A stretch of DNA of 64,000 nucleotides from Granulosicoccus sp964594905 (lineage in GTDB: Bacteria > Pseudomonadota > Gammaproteobacteria > Granulosicoccales > Granulosicoccaceae): NCBI GenBank assembly GCA_964594905.1, contig CAZQOI010000006.1, positions 12,844 to 76,843 on the forward strand, written 5' to 3'. The position numbers were made by a program, and so were the translations under genes. The notes below the pieces were generated by a model, which saw nothing but the letters and a program-made list of their open reading frames with translations, was not told where the DNA came from and ran no database searches. Of this stretch, positions 36,082-44,787 are shown one piece after another (within the stretch, counting starts at the first letter, position 1; each line of letters begins with the position of its first letter).

Positions 36082-36098
36082 TGCACTTGAATGGTGCG
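36082..36098. promoter_or_regulatory. NtrC-like binding site
   Basis: The 17-base element TGCACTTGAATGGTGCG differs at three positions from the E. coli glnA NtrC site TGCACTAAAATGGTGCA and keeps the TGCAC and TGGTGC half-sites. It lies 179 bp upstream of amtB and 22 bp upstream of the divergent LysE-family gene. Half-sites recur at 36123-36127 (TGCAC) and 36141-36147 (TTGTGCA). No good sigma-54 -24/-12 element is visible between it and amtB. Confidence 0.45.
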
Positions 36099-36220
36099 TT
36101 TTTTGGCATGGCGTCAAAATAGTGCACAGCGTAACTATTATTGTGCATCGACATTGTTATTGATACTCATATAGCACGCGTATTAGCCGAGAAAAACTTC
36201 ATTTTCATTTTGCTTTTTAC

Positions 36221-36248
36221 TTGTTAAACCCAGTCAGACTGTTATTAT
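36221..36248 (+). promoter_or_regulatory. Candidate sigma-70 promoter of amtB
   Basis: TTGTTA at 36221-36226 and TATTAT at 36243-36248 are separated by 16 bp; transcription would begin about 20 bases before the amtB ATG. This is a pattern match only. Confidence 0.4.
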
Positions 36249-36276
36249 TCGGCGGCTTTTAACTTCTGAGAAACCT

Positions 36277-37467
36277 ATGGAAACCCTACAGGCGGGCAGT
36301 AACGTATTTTTCGTCCTTATTGGTGCAATTCTCGTTTTATTCATGCATACAGGTTTTGCTTTTTTGGAAGTAGGCACTGTTCGCGAGAAGAATCAGGTCA
36401 ACGCACTGATGAAAATCTTCTCCGATTTCGCGATTTCTACCATCGCCTATTTCTTCATTGGATATCCGCTCGCCTATGGAGTTAACTTTTTCGAAAGTGC
36501 CACCGTGCTGTCTACCGGTAATGGCTACGAACTGGTTAAATTTTTCTTTCTGCTGACATTCGCTGCTGCGATACCAGCGATTATTTCAGGTGGCATCGCT
36601 GAGCGTGCGCGATTCTATCCTCAGCTGTGTGCATCGATGCTGATAGTTGCTGTTGTGTATCCATTTTTTGAAGGTGTTGTTTGGAATGGTAATTTCGGGT
36701 TTCAGGCTTGGTTGGAGGAATTCGCCGGAGCTGGTTTCCACGATTTCGCTGGCTCCGTTGTGGTCCATGCCATGGGTGGTTGGTTAGCACTTGGCGCTGT
36801 AATCCTGCTTGGTGCCCGATTGGGCCGCTACGGTACTGACGGTAAAGGCGCTAGTAACTTTGCACCGTCGAGTATTCCGTTTCTCGCCCTCGGCGCCTGG
36901 ATTCTTACCGTAGGTTGGTTTGGTTTCAATGTCATGTCTGCGCAAGCTGTGGATGGCATAAGCGGCTTGGTTGCATTGAATTCATTGATGGCAATGGCTG
37001 GTGGAGCCTTAGCTGCTTTGTTTGCAGGACGTACCGATCCGGGTTTCTTGCACAACGGACCACTTGCTGGTCTTGTCGCGGTTTGCGCAGGTTCTGATGT
37101 CATGCACCCATTAGGGTCTCTCGTTGTGGGTGGTGTTGCAGGTGTGTTGTTTGTCTGGTCTTTCACCGCCGCGCAAAACCGCTGGGGTATTGATGATGTT
37201 CTAGGTGTATGGCCTTTGCATGGTTTATGCGGAGCCTGGGGTGGTATTGCCTGCGGTATTTTTGGTATGGAAGCTTTAGGTGGTCTCGGTGGCGTCAGTT
37301 TACTCGCACAGGTAATTGGCACTCTGGCTGGCATTGTCTTTGCCACAGCTTGTGGTTTTATTGTGTACGGAATTCTCAAGAGCACAGTCGGAATTCGTTT
37401 AACAGAAGAACAAGAATTCAACGGTGCAGACTTGAGCCTGCATAAAATCTCTTCTACTTCCCGCTAA
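36277..37467 (+). CDS. amtB: Ammonium transporter Amt
   Basis: A channel protein of 396 residues with eleven hydrophobic helices conducting ammonium across the inner membrane. It carries the pore twin His pair: one in VVVHAMGGW and one in PLHGLCGAWGG. FAFLEVGTVREKNQVNALMK is the conserved N-terminal segment and ISGGIAERARF the family signature. The extra signal-like first helix of E. coli AmtB is absent, as in many Amt proteins. glnK follows after 17 bp and would encode its PII regulator. The order amtB-glnK is opposite to the common glnK-amtB. Confidence 0.95.
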   Translation: METLQAGSNVFFVLIGAILVLFMHTGFAFLEVGTVREKNQVNALMKIFSDFAISTIAYFFIGYPLAYGVNFFESATVLSTGNGYELVKFFFLLTFAAAIPAIISGGIAERARFYPQLCASMLIVAVVYPFFEGVVWNGNFGFQAWLEEFAGAGFHDFAGSVVVHAMGGWLALGAVILLGARLGRYGTDGKGASNFAPSSIPFLALGAWILTVGWFGFNVMSAQAVDGISGLVALNSLMAMAGGALAALFAGRTDPGFLHNGPLAGLVAVCAGSDVMHPLGSLVVGGVAGVLFVWSFTAAQNRWGIDDVLGVWPLHGLCGAWGGIACGIFGMEALGGLGGVSLLAQVIGTLAGIVFATACGFIVYGILKSTVGIRLTEEQEFNGADLSLHKISSTSR

Positions 37468-37484
37468 TTCCAAGGAGCAAATCG

Positions 37485-37823
37485 ATGAAACGCATTACTG
37501 CGATCATTAAACCCTTCAAGCTGGACGCTGTCCGCGAAGAGTTGGCAGCCGCTGGCGTGGCGGGTATTACAGTGACTGAGGTAAAGGGCTTCGGCCGTCA
37601 AAAGGGCCATACTGAGCTCTATAGAGGCGCGGAGTACGTCATTGATTTCATCCCGAAAATGAAGCTCGAGATCGTTGTAGCTGACGATATCCTCGACAAC
37701 TGCATTGAAGGCATTATTCGCGCTGCTAACACCGGCAAGATTGGTGACGGTAAGATCTTTGTTGACGATGTCAGTCGCGTGATCCGTATTCGCACCGGTG
37801 AAGAGGGTGAGCAGGCGCTGTAA
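37485..37823 (+). CDS. glnK: PII nitrogen regulatory protein GlnK/GlnB
   Basis: A PII signal protein of 112 residues. The T-loop FGRQKGHTELYRGAEYVIDF carries the uridylylation Tyr51, and the nucleotide-binding B and C loops are TGKIGDGKIFV and IRIRTGEEGEQAL. It binds ATP/ADP and 2-oxoglutarate and blocks the Amt channel when nitrogen is plentiful. Linkage to amtB favours a GlnK role. A 7-bp inverted repeat flanks the TAA (37814-37820 with 37824-37830) and may form a small 3' hairpin. Confidence 0.95.
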   Translation: MKRITAIIKPFKLDAVREELAAAGVAGITVTEVKGFGRQKGHTELYRGAEYVIDFIPKMKLEIVVADDILDNCIEGIIRAANTGKIGDGKIFVDDVSRVIRIRTGEEGEQAL

Positions 37824-37850
37824 CAGCGCCGCGCCTTAGTTCTGTCTGCG

Positions 37851-38765
37851 TTAGGTCTGTTCCCACGGCGGAACTGGTGTGAACTTCGATACCATGAAGT
37901 CGGTGAAAACTCGTACCTTGTTGCTTAAGTGACGACGATGTGGATATACCAACTGGATTGATGAAGTATCAATAGCGTGATCCAGAAGCAGCGGAACGAC
38001 CAGCCCTTTTTGTAAGGACGGTTGCACAACATAGCTGGCGAGGCGGGCGATTCCAATCCCCGCCTTGACGGCTTCGTGTAGGGCGGACGCACTATTGGTA
38101 TGAAAATTCCCCTTTACTCGGTGTACCTGTACGCCATTTCCAGAACCTGTAGAAAATTCCCAATCGTTGAAGTGCTGAATAGCCGAGTGCGTCAAGCAGT
38201 TGTGTGAGGCTAGATCTTCAGGTGATTGAGGTGTGCCGTACTTCTTCAGGTACTCGGGTGATGCGCATATCACGCGTTTGTTAACGGCCAGTCTTCTCGC
38301 GACCAAGGACTCATCTGTCAAGCCGTCGCTGAGTACGATGGCGACGTCAACACTTTCTCCAACAAGGTCTACTTCGCGTTCACTCAGCTCGAGCTCAACT
38401 CGTAACTCTGGGAAAAGTGACATGAACTCAGGCATCAATTTAATCATCTGAAGGCGCGCAAAGGCCGACACAGTTGTGACGCGCAAGGTACCGCTGACAC
38501 GGTCGTGCAGTGCCATGACGGCATCCTCAGCCTGCTGTATCTCGTCGAGGATGGCTCCACATCGGTCATTAAATGCATTGCCTTCGGCGGTCATACTGAG
38601 TTTGCGAGTCGTACGCTGAAACAAGCGCGCTCCTAGACGATCTTCCAGTCGCGTAATCAGTTTGCTGACCGCTGATGGTGTCAGGTCCAACTCTCGTGCA
38701 GCCGCTGAAAAGCTCCCGAGGTCCGCGGCCTTTGAGAACACCAGCATTTCCGTGTACTTATCCAT
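37851..38765 (-). CDS. LysR family transcriptional regulator
   Basis: A regulator of 304 residues. The N-terminal winged helix-turn-helix reads FSKAADLGSFSAAARELDLT then PSAVSKLITRLEDRLGARLFQRTTRK, the standard LysR pattern, followed by a type 2 periplasmic-binding-like effector domain. It resembles the CrgA/DsdC-like subgroup in which RLQMIKLMPEFMSLFPELRV follows the linker. It is convergent with glnK and divergent from the small gene at 38880, whose 114-bp shared upstream region is the obvious candidate target. Confidence 0.92.
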   Translation of the reverse strand: MDKYTEMLVFSKAADLGSFSAAARELDLTPSAVSKLITRLEDRLGARLFQRTTRKLSMTAEGNAFNDRCGAILDEIQQAEDAVMALHDRVSGTLRVTTVSAFARLQMIKLMPEFMSLFPELRVELELSEREVDLVGESVDVAIVLSDGLTDESLVARRLAVNKRVICASPEYLKKYGTPQSPEDLASHNCLTHSAIQHFNDWEFSTGSGNGVQVHRVKGNFHTNSASALHEAVKAGIGIARLASYVVQPSLQKGLVVPLLLDHAIDTSSIQLVYPHRRHLSNKVRVFTDFMVSKFTPVPPWEQT

Positions 38766-38879
38766 TTACTATATGTGCCTGATAATCACTAATCATAGTA
38801 TTCTAGCGGTATTGCAGTTTTTGTGAGAACAAATACTATCAAAACGTGACACTAAGCATACTCGACTCAGGACACAGAC

Positions 38880-39080
38880 ATGACAGAACGATTGCGAACT
38901 CCAACTTATGATGAGCTGAAACGCTATGAGGACGAGGCTCGATATCTGCGTAGTCAGGAAATCGTACGCCTTTCCAGATCGCTGTTTTCCGCACCTGGAC
39001 GATTGGTCAAACGCGTGCCCGCCAATTCATCTGCAAGCCCGGTGGACGTAGCTGCAGATTGCAAATCCACTGCTGCCTAA
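38880..39080 (+). CDS. Small basic protein of unknown function
   Basis: An open frame of 66 codons after an ATG, divergent from the LysR gene. The product is charged and hydrophilic, with an amphipathic YEDEARYLRSQEIVRLSRSL segment and a basic PGRLVKRVPAN. No signal, membrane helix or known domain is visible. The weak AGGA ahead of the ATG and the composition make translation plausible but not proven. Confidence 0.5.
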   Translation: MTERLRTPTYDELKRYEDEARYLRSQEIVRLSRSLFSAPGRLVKRVPANSSASPVDVAADCKSTAA

Positions 39081-39147
39081 TTGCTCGTTAAGACTTGCTC
39101 TTGCAGGCGTGTAAATCGGCTGCAGGCTTAAGCTAACTCGGATACTC

Positions 39148-39172
39148 TGGACGGCCGATAATTGGCCGTCCA
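39148..39172. promoter_or_regulatory. Hairpin/inverted repeat directly before the ABC exporter start
   Basis: Perfect 9-bp arms TGGACGGCC and GGCCGTCCA enclose GATAATT. The right arm ends two bases before the GTG at 39175 and occupies the ribosome-binding region; no Shine-Dalgarno sequence is otherwise visible. It could act as an RNA switch over the start or as an operator for a dimeric repressor. There is no U-run, so it is not a terminator. Confidence 0.5.
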
Positions 39173-39174
39173 CA

Positions 39175-41025
39175 GTGTATCGCTATTTTGAAAAGCTGAT
39201 TGACCCTCTCGACGATCAGCCTCCCGTGCAGCCCCCAACGGGCTCGCTTGCCTTTTTCAGCTTCTATCTAAAACCTATCCGCGGTGTGCTGTTAGTAACT
39301 CTGGTACTCGCCGGTATTGCTGCAGCTTCCGAATTGTTTGTGTATGTCTATCTTGGTCGATTGGTTGACTGGATGACAACTTCCAGTCCAGAGGCGTTTA
39401 TGCGGACGCATGGTTGGACGCTGCTGTGGATGGTAGTTGTTATCGCGCTTATTCGTCCCTTGTCCATGTTGGCATCACGGGCAATGATTAACTTGGCTAT
39501 AGCGCCTGGTCTTTCAAATGCAGTGCGTTGGCAGAACCATCGCTATGTGTTGCGTCAGAGCATGGTGTTTTACCAAAACGATTTTGCGGGGCGTATTTCG
39601 CAAAAGGTCATGCAAACTGGGCATGCGGTTCGCGAAGCCGTGATCAACGTCATCGATGGCTCCTGGATGTTGCTGATTTACCTTATCGGTGTTGTCTGGT
39701 TGTTTATCGATATCAGTGGTTGGTTACTGTTACCGGTGGTGATTTGGCTAATTGCCTACATCACGGTTGTCACCTTTATGGTGCCACCAGTACGTCAAAA
39801 GTCGGCAAATTTGTCAGAGGCGAATTCGGGATTAATGGGCCGGATCGTCGATAGCTACACGAACATTCAGTCGGTAAAGCTATTCGCTCATGATTCACTT
39901 GAAGAAGAATTTGCAGCAGATGGTATGCGACGCCTCGTCAAGGCGTTTCACACCTTGATGCGTGCCATTTTGAATATGACCGTTGCGCTGACTGTATTGA
40001 ATACCTTGCTTGTTATCGCTACAGCGGGTATGTCGATCGCTTTATGGATGAAAGGGCTTGTCAGTGTCGGCGAAATTGCTGTTGCTAATGGTTTGATTAT
40101 TCGCATTAATCAAATGTCTGGCTGGATCCTCAGAACAATCACTAGCTTGTTTGAAAATATCGGTGCGGTGCAAAATGGTATCGAAACTATTTCGCAACCG
40201 ATTGAAATTGTCGATGCTGAAGATGCCAAGATTTTGGAGGTCAGCAAGGGACGCTTGAGTTTCGAGTCGGTTGGCTTTAACTATGCTGAGGATGTTGAGC
40301 CTGATAATCCAGCTTCAAAAATTGTAATTGATGATTGCAGTTTTGAGGTTGCACCAGGTGAAAAGGTAGGGCTTGTTGGTCGCTCGGGTTCGGGTAAATC
40401 GACCTTGGTTAATTTGTTGATGCGTTTTCACGATGTGCAAACAGGTGTCATCAGCGTTGATGGTCAGGACATACGTGACGTTACGCAAAATAGTTTGCGT
40501 AAATCTATTGCGGTTGTAACCCAGGATACGTCGCTCTTGCATCGATCGATCCGCGACAATATTCGATATGGTCAGCGAGAGGCAAGTGATGAAGAAGTTA
40601 TTCGCGCGGCGACGCAGGCGGAAGCGATGGGCTTTATTCCGGATCTCTCTGATCCCTTTGGTCGCGTTGGGCTTGATGCTCATGTAGGTGAACGTGGTGT
40701 CAAGTTGTCGGGAGGGCAACGACAACGAATAGCGATATCGCGGGTGATCCTCAAGGATGCGCCGATCCTGATTCTCGATGAGGCAACATCTGCACTGGAT
40801 TCAGAAGTGGAAGCCGCCATTCAGGAGCAGCTTAATAATCTGATGCAGGGCAAAACCGTACTTGCTGTGGCACACAGGCTTTCAACCATTGCAGCGCTTG
40901 ATCGTTTGATTGTGCTGGATGCGGGGCGGATCGTCGAAGCGGGCAGCCATCAGGAGCTGATTGACATGGATGGCCTGTATGCCCGTCTTTGGCAGCGCCA
41001 ATCCGGGGGTTTTATTGGCTTGTAG
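39175..41025 (+). CDS. ABC exporter (fused permease-ATPase, MsbA/HlyB-like)
   Basis: A half-transporter of 616 residues. Six hydrophobic helices span about residues 35-335, followed by an NBD with Walker A GRSGSGKST, Q-loop VVTQDTSLL, signature LSGGQRQRIAIS, Walker B ILILDEATSALD and H-loop AHRLST. It would act as a homodimer exporting lipids, peptides or drugs. The start is GTG at 39175, supported by the family-like N-terminus YRYFEKLIDP. A 9-bp hairpin sits immediately upstream. The HNH gene follows after 55 bp. Confidence 0.92.
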   Translation: MYRYFEKLIDPLDDQPPVQPPTGSLAFFSFYLKPIRGVLLVTLVLAGIAAASELFVYVYLGRLVDWMTTSSPEAFMRTHGWTLLWMVVVIALIRPLSMLASRAMINLAIAPGLSNAVRWQNHRYVLRQSMVFYQNDFAGRISQKVMQTGHAVREAVINVIDGSWMLLIYLIGVVWLFIDISGWLLLPVVIWLIAYITVVTFMVPPVRQKSANLSEANSGLMGRIVDSYTNIQSVKLFAHDSLEEEFAADGMRRLVKAFHTLMRAILNMTVALTVLNTLLVIATAGMSIALWMKGLVSVGEIAVANGLIIRINQMSGWILRTITSLFENIGAVQNGIETISQPIEIVDAEDAKILEVSKGRLSFESVGFNYAEDVEPDNPASKIVIDDCSFEVAPGEKVGLVGRSGSGKSTLVNLLMRFHDVQTGVISVDGQDIRDVTQNSLRKSIAVVTQDTSLLHRSIRDNIRYGQREASDEEVIRAATQAEAMGFIPDLSDPFGRVGLDAHVGERGVKLSGGQRQRIAISRVILKDAPILILDEATSALDSEVEAAIQEQLNNLMQGKTVLAVAHRLSTIAALDRLIVLDAGRIVEAGSHQELIDMDGLYARLWQRQSGGFIGL

Positions 41026-41080
41026 GCCTATCCTGTGTTATACACAAGTTCAGGAGGAACGAACCGCAAACACCCCAACC

Positions 41081-41635
41081 ATGAATGCCAAAGTACTTCG
41101 CCTGAATAAGGCAGGTATTCCTATTGCCTGGTTAAGCTGGCAAGAGACGGCAACTCTTGTCGTAAAAGACCAGGTCATTTGGAGTATCGGACAGACAATT
41201 CACACCGTTCGCGGTGGCTACAACAAGGAAGGCATACGGTCCCAACTGGAACTGCCAAGTATTGTTGCTTGTGACGGAAAAGTTGATGACTCCGGGTTTA
41301 CGCCGGCGCTTACCAATACTTTGCTGTTTGCACGCGATCAGCAAATATGTCTTTATTGTGGTGTTGAGCATGCGGTAAAAGATCTATCGCGTGATCATGT
41401 CATTCCCACATCGCGTGGTGGCAGAGATCGCTGGACCAATTGTGTTACCGCGTGTAGGCGTTGTAATAACCGCAAAGGTAACCTGACACCTGAGCAAGCG
41501 AATATGCAACTGCTCGCTATACCGTTTGCTCCAAATCGTTACGAGTTCTTCTATCTGTCTAACCGAGATGTATTAGCGGATCAGATGGAATTTTTAAAAA
41601 CACGGTTTTCCAGTAACGGTAGCTGGCTCAGCTAG
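41081..41635 (+). CDS. HNH endonuclease
   Basis: A protein of 184 residues of the HNH_5-type nuclease family. The zinc pairs are CLYC and CRRC, enclosing the catalytic SRDHVIPTSRGG and a conserved WTNCVTA (Asn). Such stand-alone HNH proteins are common in proteobacterial chromosomes with unclear roles, perhaps DNA repair. The ATG at 41081 is the only reasonable start; a strong AGGAGG at 41052-41057 is 23 bases ahead, too far for normal use. The 3' end overlaps the convergent lipoprotein gene by eight bases. Confidence 0.86.
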   Translation: MNAKVLRLNKAGIPIAWLSWQETATLVVKDQVIWSIGQTIHTVRGGYNKEGIRSQLELPSIVACDGKVDDSGFTPALTNTLLFARDQQICLYCGVEHAVKDLSRDHVIPTSRGGRDRWTNCVTACRRCNNRKGNLTPEQANMQLLAIPFAPNRYEFFYLSNRDVLADQMEFLKTRFSSNGSWLS

Positions 41636-43106
41636 TCCCGGTAGTGCGGTGTAGTGCAAGCAGTACTTTCATCACGTAGTCTTCGAATGGAGCAACAGAT
41701 GTGTGCTTTCCGGATATCTGAACAACGTACGACCCTGCTGCGGCAATAACTGTGTAGTAGGGTGAGTCGGTTTCTGTCAACACACTTCGGTGCACGACAA
41801 CCTCAAGTTCAGCATCGTTAGGTGCATTACCTCGTAAGGTGAATTGTTCTGATGTTTCATCACTACCAGGTAGACGGCTGTTGCCGTGCAAGGTACTACC
41901 AAACAACCTGGCAGTATCCACAGATTCAGCCTGAATCAAGGTAATGTCGAAGGGCGCATTGAGCGTGTTGTCTTGATCATAAAGTTGCACCGCAACCATT
42001 GCTGAAATCAGGCGTGTGAAACCATCTACTGCCGCTTCGCGACGGCTTGGATCGGCCCGAAGATTCACGCCCTTGAGTGGAGAAGACTCAACAGCTGTCC
42101 AGTTGTTTTGTACCCATGGGTGATCGATATTTCGGCTGGCTTGGAGCAAATGCTGATTGCGCATTTCCCGCTCAGTATTAGGAAAGCTCCGTGGCGCAAG
42201 GATTTCGATAGGATCATGAGGCGGTTCGGTAAGCAACTGCTCTATCAGTTCTTCACCGTCTTCACGCTTCGACAACTCCCGGATAAAACGCTCACCTTCG
42301 ACATAAGAATATTCCAACACATTACGACTAATGGCCTGCACTGTTTGGGTAAGCTGATTTGGCGGATTGCCGCGATTGAACATGAAGGTGTCTAATGCAT
42401 CAAGCCCATCCAGACAATTCTCAATCGTGCAGATTTTACGTGTCACCCATTGGGCGTGACCTTCAAAAGTTGCTGACTGCGCGAAAGAAGCGCGAAAATT
42501 CAGTGAACGATTGTCGTGTATGGAATATCGTTGGTCATCTGCCGCATGGACAAGTTCATGTATCAAAAGTGTTAACAAAGCAGAGCGTCGCAAGGCTGCG
42601 TTGTTCGGTAAGGATTGTTCGTAGTGGTTCAGTAAACTGTTGCTCACCAGTATGGCTGGTTGTCGTGATGTATATAGCGCTGCATAGGTGCCTGCCTGTC
42701 CTTTCATGACTTGTGACAAAAACTGTTTAGCAAATCTAGTGTTTGAAAATTGGTTAAAGATAAGTCTTTCAGTTTCTGCGGCAACTTCAGTGTTGATTTC
42801 ATTATCATCAACAACAGACAGTGAGACGTGCGACAGATTAGTGTTTGTCTCCTGTTCAACCAAACGACGTGCTTCGTCATAAACAGTCTGAATAGTCTCG
42901 TACCAGCCTTCAGCGATAGGCTCTTCTGCTGGTAACTGCGCTGAGTGAATGTCTTTACTGTCTTCAGTTGTCTCTACCTGAACCACGTCAGGGCTGACAG
43001 CGCGTACCAGTTTTTGATCCGGAATAGTATTGCCAGGAGTTTTAACGCTTTGGCAGGCTGAGAGCATCAGTAGCGATGCCACGATCAGGGTACGGCCGAC
43101 CGGCAT
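41628..43106 (-). CDS. Lipoprotein with HExxH metalloprotease-like motif
   Basis: A protein of 492 residues not assigned to a named family. The lipobox LMLSAC gives a lipid-modified Cys near residue 18. A central domain has LLIHELVHAADDQ (HExxH zinc motif), and FEGHAQWVTRK about 40 residues later offers a Glu that may be the third ligand, as in gluzincin proteases. The C-terminal part is beta-rich. The ATG at 43106 places the lipobox normally; the frame extends 21 codons further to 43169. Confidence 0.72.
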   Translation of the reverse strand: MPVGRTLIVASLLMLSACQSVKTPGNTIPDQKLVRAVSPDVVQVETTEDSKDIHSAQLPAEEPIAEGWYETIQTVYDEARRLVEQETNTNLSHVSLSVVDDNEINTEVAAETERLIFNQFSNTRFAKQFLSQVMKGQAGTYAALYTSRQPAILVSNSLLNHYEQSLPNNAALRRSALLTLLIHELVHAADDQRYSIHDNRSLNFRASFAQSATFEGHAQWVTRKICTIENCLDGLDALDTFMFNRGNPPNQLTQTVQAISRNVLEYSYVEGERFIRELSKREDGEELIEQLLTEPPHDPIEILAPRSFPNTEREMRNQHLLQASRNIDHPWVQNNWTAVESSPLKGVNLRADPSRREAAVDGFTRLISAMVAVQLYDQDNTLNAPFDITLIQAESVDTARLFGSTLHGNSRLPGSDETSEQFTLRGNAPNDAELEVVVHRSVLTETDSPYYTVIAAAGSYVVQISGKHTSVAPFEDYVMKVLLALHRTTGTS

Positions 43107-43260
43107 AGACGGTATCGATGCGACAGTGGTGAAGCGTGGTGCGCAAGGGGATTGCTGATGACGTGGCATGCTGGAACAAGGCTCAATTGACCAAGTCAGT
43201 GTACCGTCAGTGCCGGTTTATCGTTCAATCAACATCACAAATTGGCTGTGGAACAGGCGA

Positions 43261-43287
43261 AAAAAAGGCGACCCCGTTGGGGTCGCC
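43261..43287 (-). terminator. Rho-independent terminator of the GH16 gene
   Basis: GGCGACCCC (43267-43275) and GGGGTCGCC (43279-43287) form a perfect 9-bp stem with a three-base loop; on the minus strand it is followed by six T residues. It ends transcription of the GH16 gene that stops at 43345. Confidence 0.9.
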
Positions 43288-43344
43288 CTGTTTAGGTGAA
43301 ATATCGACTCGCCTGTCGTTGTGGACAGGTTCACTGTTTCGACA

Positions 43345-44787
43345 TTATGGCTGGTAGGCGCGTATGTAGTCGATGGTCATGCGAGCTGGAAATTGGGTGC
43401 TGCCATCCGGATCGCCAGCCCACCAACCACCAATGGCGAGATTCACGAGCAGATACATTTCTTCCCATGAAACGTTGCCGCTGTCGAAGGTATTTGTGAC
43501 CTGTCCATCGACGTACCAACTAATGCGCCCGGGCTCCCATTTCACAGCATAAGTGTGAAAGTCCTGAGAGTAATCAGGTCCCCATGCTTCCAATGTGGGT
43601 GTCGAGCGGAGATCCCAGTTTTGGTAGTAGTGATAAGTTTGGTGTGCAACATTTGGCTTGTCACCGATGTATTCAACAACATCGATCTCAGGACGCTGTT
43701 CCGCTTCGTTTTGGTGTAATAACCAGAACGCTGACCATAGACCTTTTCCACGTGGGAGGCGTGCGCGCATTTCAACATAGCCGTAACGCATTTTGAACTT
43801 GTTGTAGGTGGTCAAAGCTCCAGAAAGATACTCTTGGTTGTTAGCTTTGCCGCGCAGGTAATCGGGTGTGCGTGTGGCGCTGATCGTCATGTGCTCACCA
43901 TCAAATTCAAAAGGTGAGTGTCCAAAATTTGGATCGTTAATGCGGTCAACGTAATACTGCTTTTCGCCATTGATGATCCAGTTGGGTCCCCAGCGATAAC
44001 TGGAATTCCATTTGGATGTATCTAGAGAGTAGCTTTGAAACTCGTCGCTGAACACGAGACGATAGCCTGATGGCACGCTGCTGGTGTCATCAAATTGTGG
44101 TTGTGCAGCTTGTGCAACAGGTTCTACTGAGACACTTGATTGGGTATTGCCTGTTGAGCTGTTAGAAGTATTGACGATAAGTTCGCTACTCTTGGCAGAA
44201 AATTGACCGTCTCGAATGGCGACGATCTGGTAGCGGTAGTCCACGCCGAAGCTCATCTGACTGTCTGTGTAGTCAGTGCCACTTACCGTTGTTTGATATT
44301 CGTTGTTTCGATAGACGTTGTACTTCTCTGGATTACCCCCGGCTGCATTCCAGAATATTTTTGCCTGGTTGCCATTCTGAACCTCCGCGCGCAGCCCTGA
44401 TGGTGCTGCGAGGGCACTGCCATTGGGTGCGGGTGGGGCAGCTATGACGTTGCTACTGCCACCTGGTGTTACGCCTGCTTGTAGAGATTGCTGGGAAAAA
44501 TTTCTCGCGTCATCAAAAGCGACAATGCTGTAGTCGTAACGGATACCACTATTGACTCCCGTGTCCAGGTAGTTTGTATTGGAGACTGTCGTGTGGTAGC
44601 TACCATTACGGTATACGTTATAGCCTGCGACAGCGTTGTCATCCCAGGGTTTGTTCCAACTGACTCGAACTGAATTTGAAGTCAGGGCACTAACTTGAAC
44701 GTTGTTGACAGTCGATGGTGGTTGACTGTCAGCCATGACGAGCGTCGAGCTGCCGAGTGTTAGCAGCGCGAATACAAATAATCGCAT
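43345..44787 (-). CDS. Secreted GH16 family beta-glucanase with two FN3 domains
   Basis: A protein of 480 residues. A signal peptide (cut near LVMA) is followed by two similar fibronectin type III modules at about 24-110 and 125-205, each with YNVYRN, TTVS and a YxYxIVA strand, then a Ser/Thr/Gln linker and a GH16 catalytic domain at about 240-480. The active site EIDVVE (ExDxxE) is intact, with SAFWLLH before it and WYVDGQV after it. GH16 enzymes cleave beta-1,3 or beta-1,3/1,4 glucans such as laminarin. A strong terminator follows the gene, indicating a single-gene unit. Confidence 0.92.
   Translation of the reverse strand: MRLFVFALLTLGSSTLVMADSQPPSTVNNVQVSALTSNSVRVSWNKPWDDNAVAGYNVYRNGSYHTTVSNTNYLDTGVNSGIRYDYSIVAFDDARNFSQQSLQAGVTPGGSSNVIAAPPAPNGSALAAPSGLRAEVQNGNQAKIFWNAAGGNPEKYNVYRNNEYQTTVSGTDYTDSQMSFGVDYRYQIVAIRDGQFSAKSSELIVNTSNSSTGNTQSSVSVEPVAQAAQPQFDDTSSVPSGYRLVFSDEFQSYSLDTSKWNSSYRWGPNWIINGEKQYYVDRINDPNFGHSPFEFDGEHMTISATRTPDYLRGKANNQEYLSGALTTYNKFKMRYGYVEMRARLPRGKGLWSAFWLLHQNEAEQRPEIDVVEYIGDKPNVAHQTYHYYQNWDLRSTPTLEAWGPDYSQDFHTYAVKWEPGRISWYVDGQVTNTFDSGNVSWEEMYLLVNLAIGGWWAGDPDGSTQFPARMTIDYIRAYQP

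Noticed and set aside
36100..36200. Possible sigma-54 promoter for amtB (TTGGCAT and TAGCACG elements)
   Set aside because: Spacing from GG to GC is wrong by one or two bases and the invariant GG is lost in one candidate.
41052..41057. AGGAGG as the ribosome site of the HNH gene
   Set aside because: It is 23 bases from the only in-frame ATG, and no in-frame start lies at a normal distance.
43261..43300. Hairpin as part of a mobile element end
   Set aside because: It is a standard terminator: perfect short stem and T-run right after the GH16 gene.
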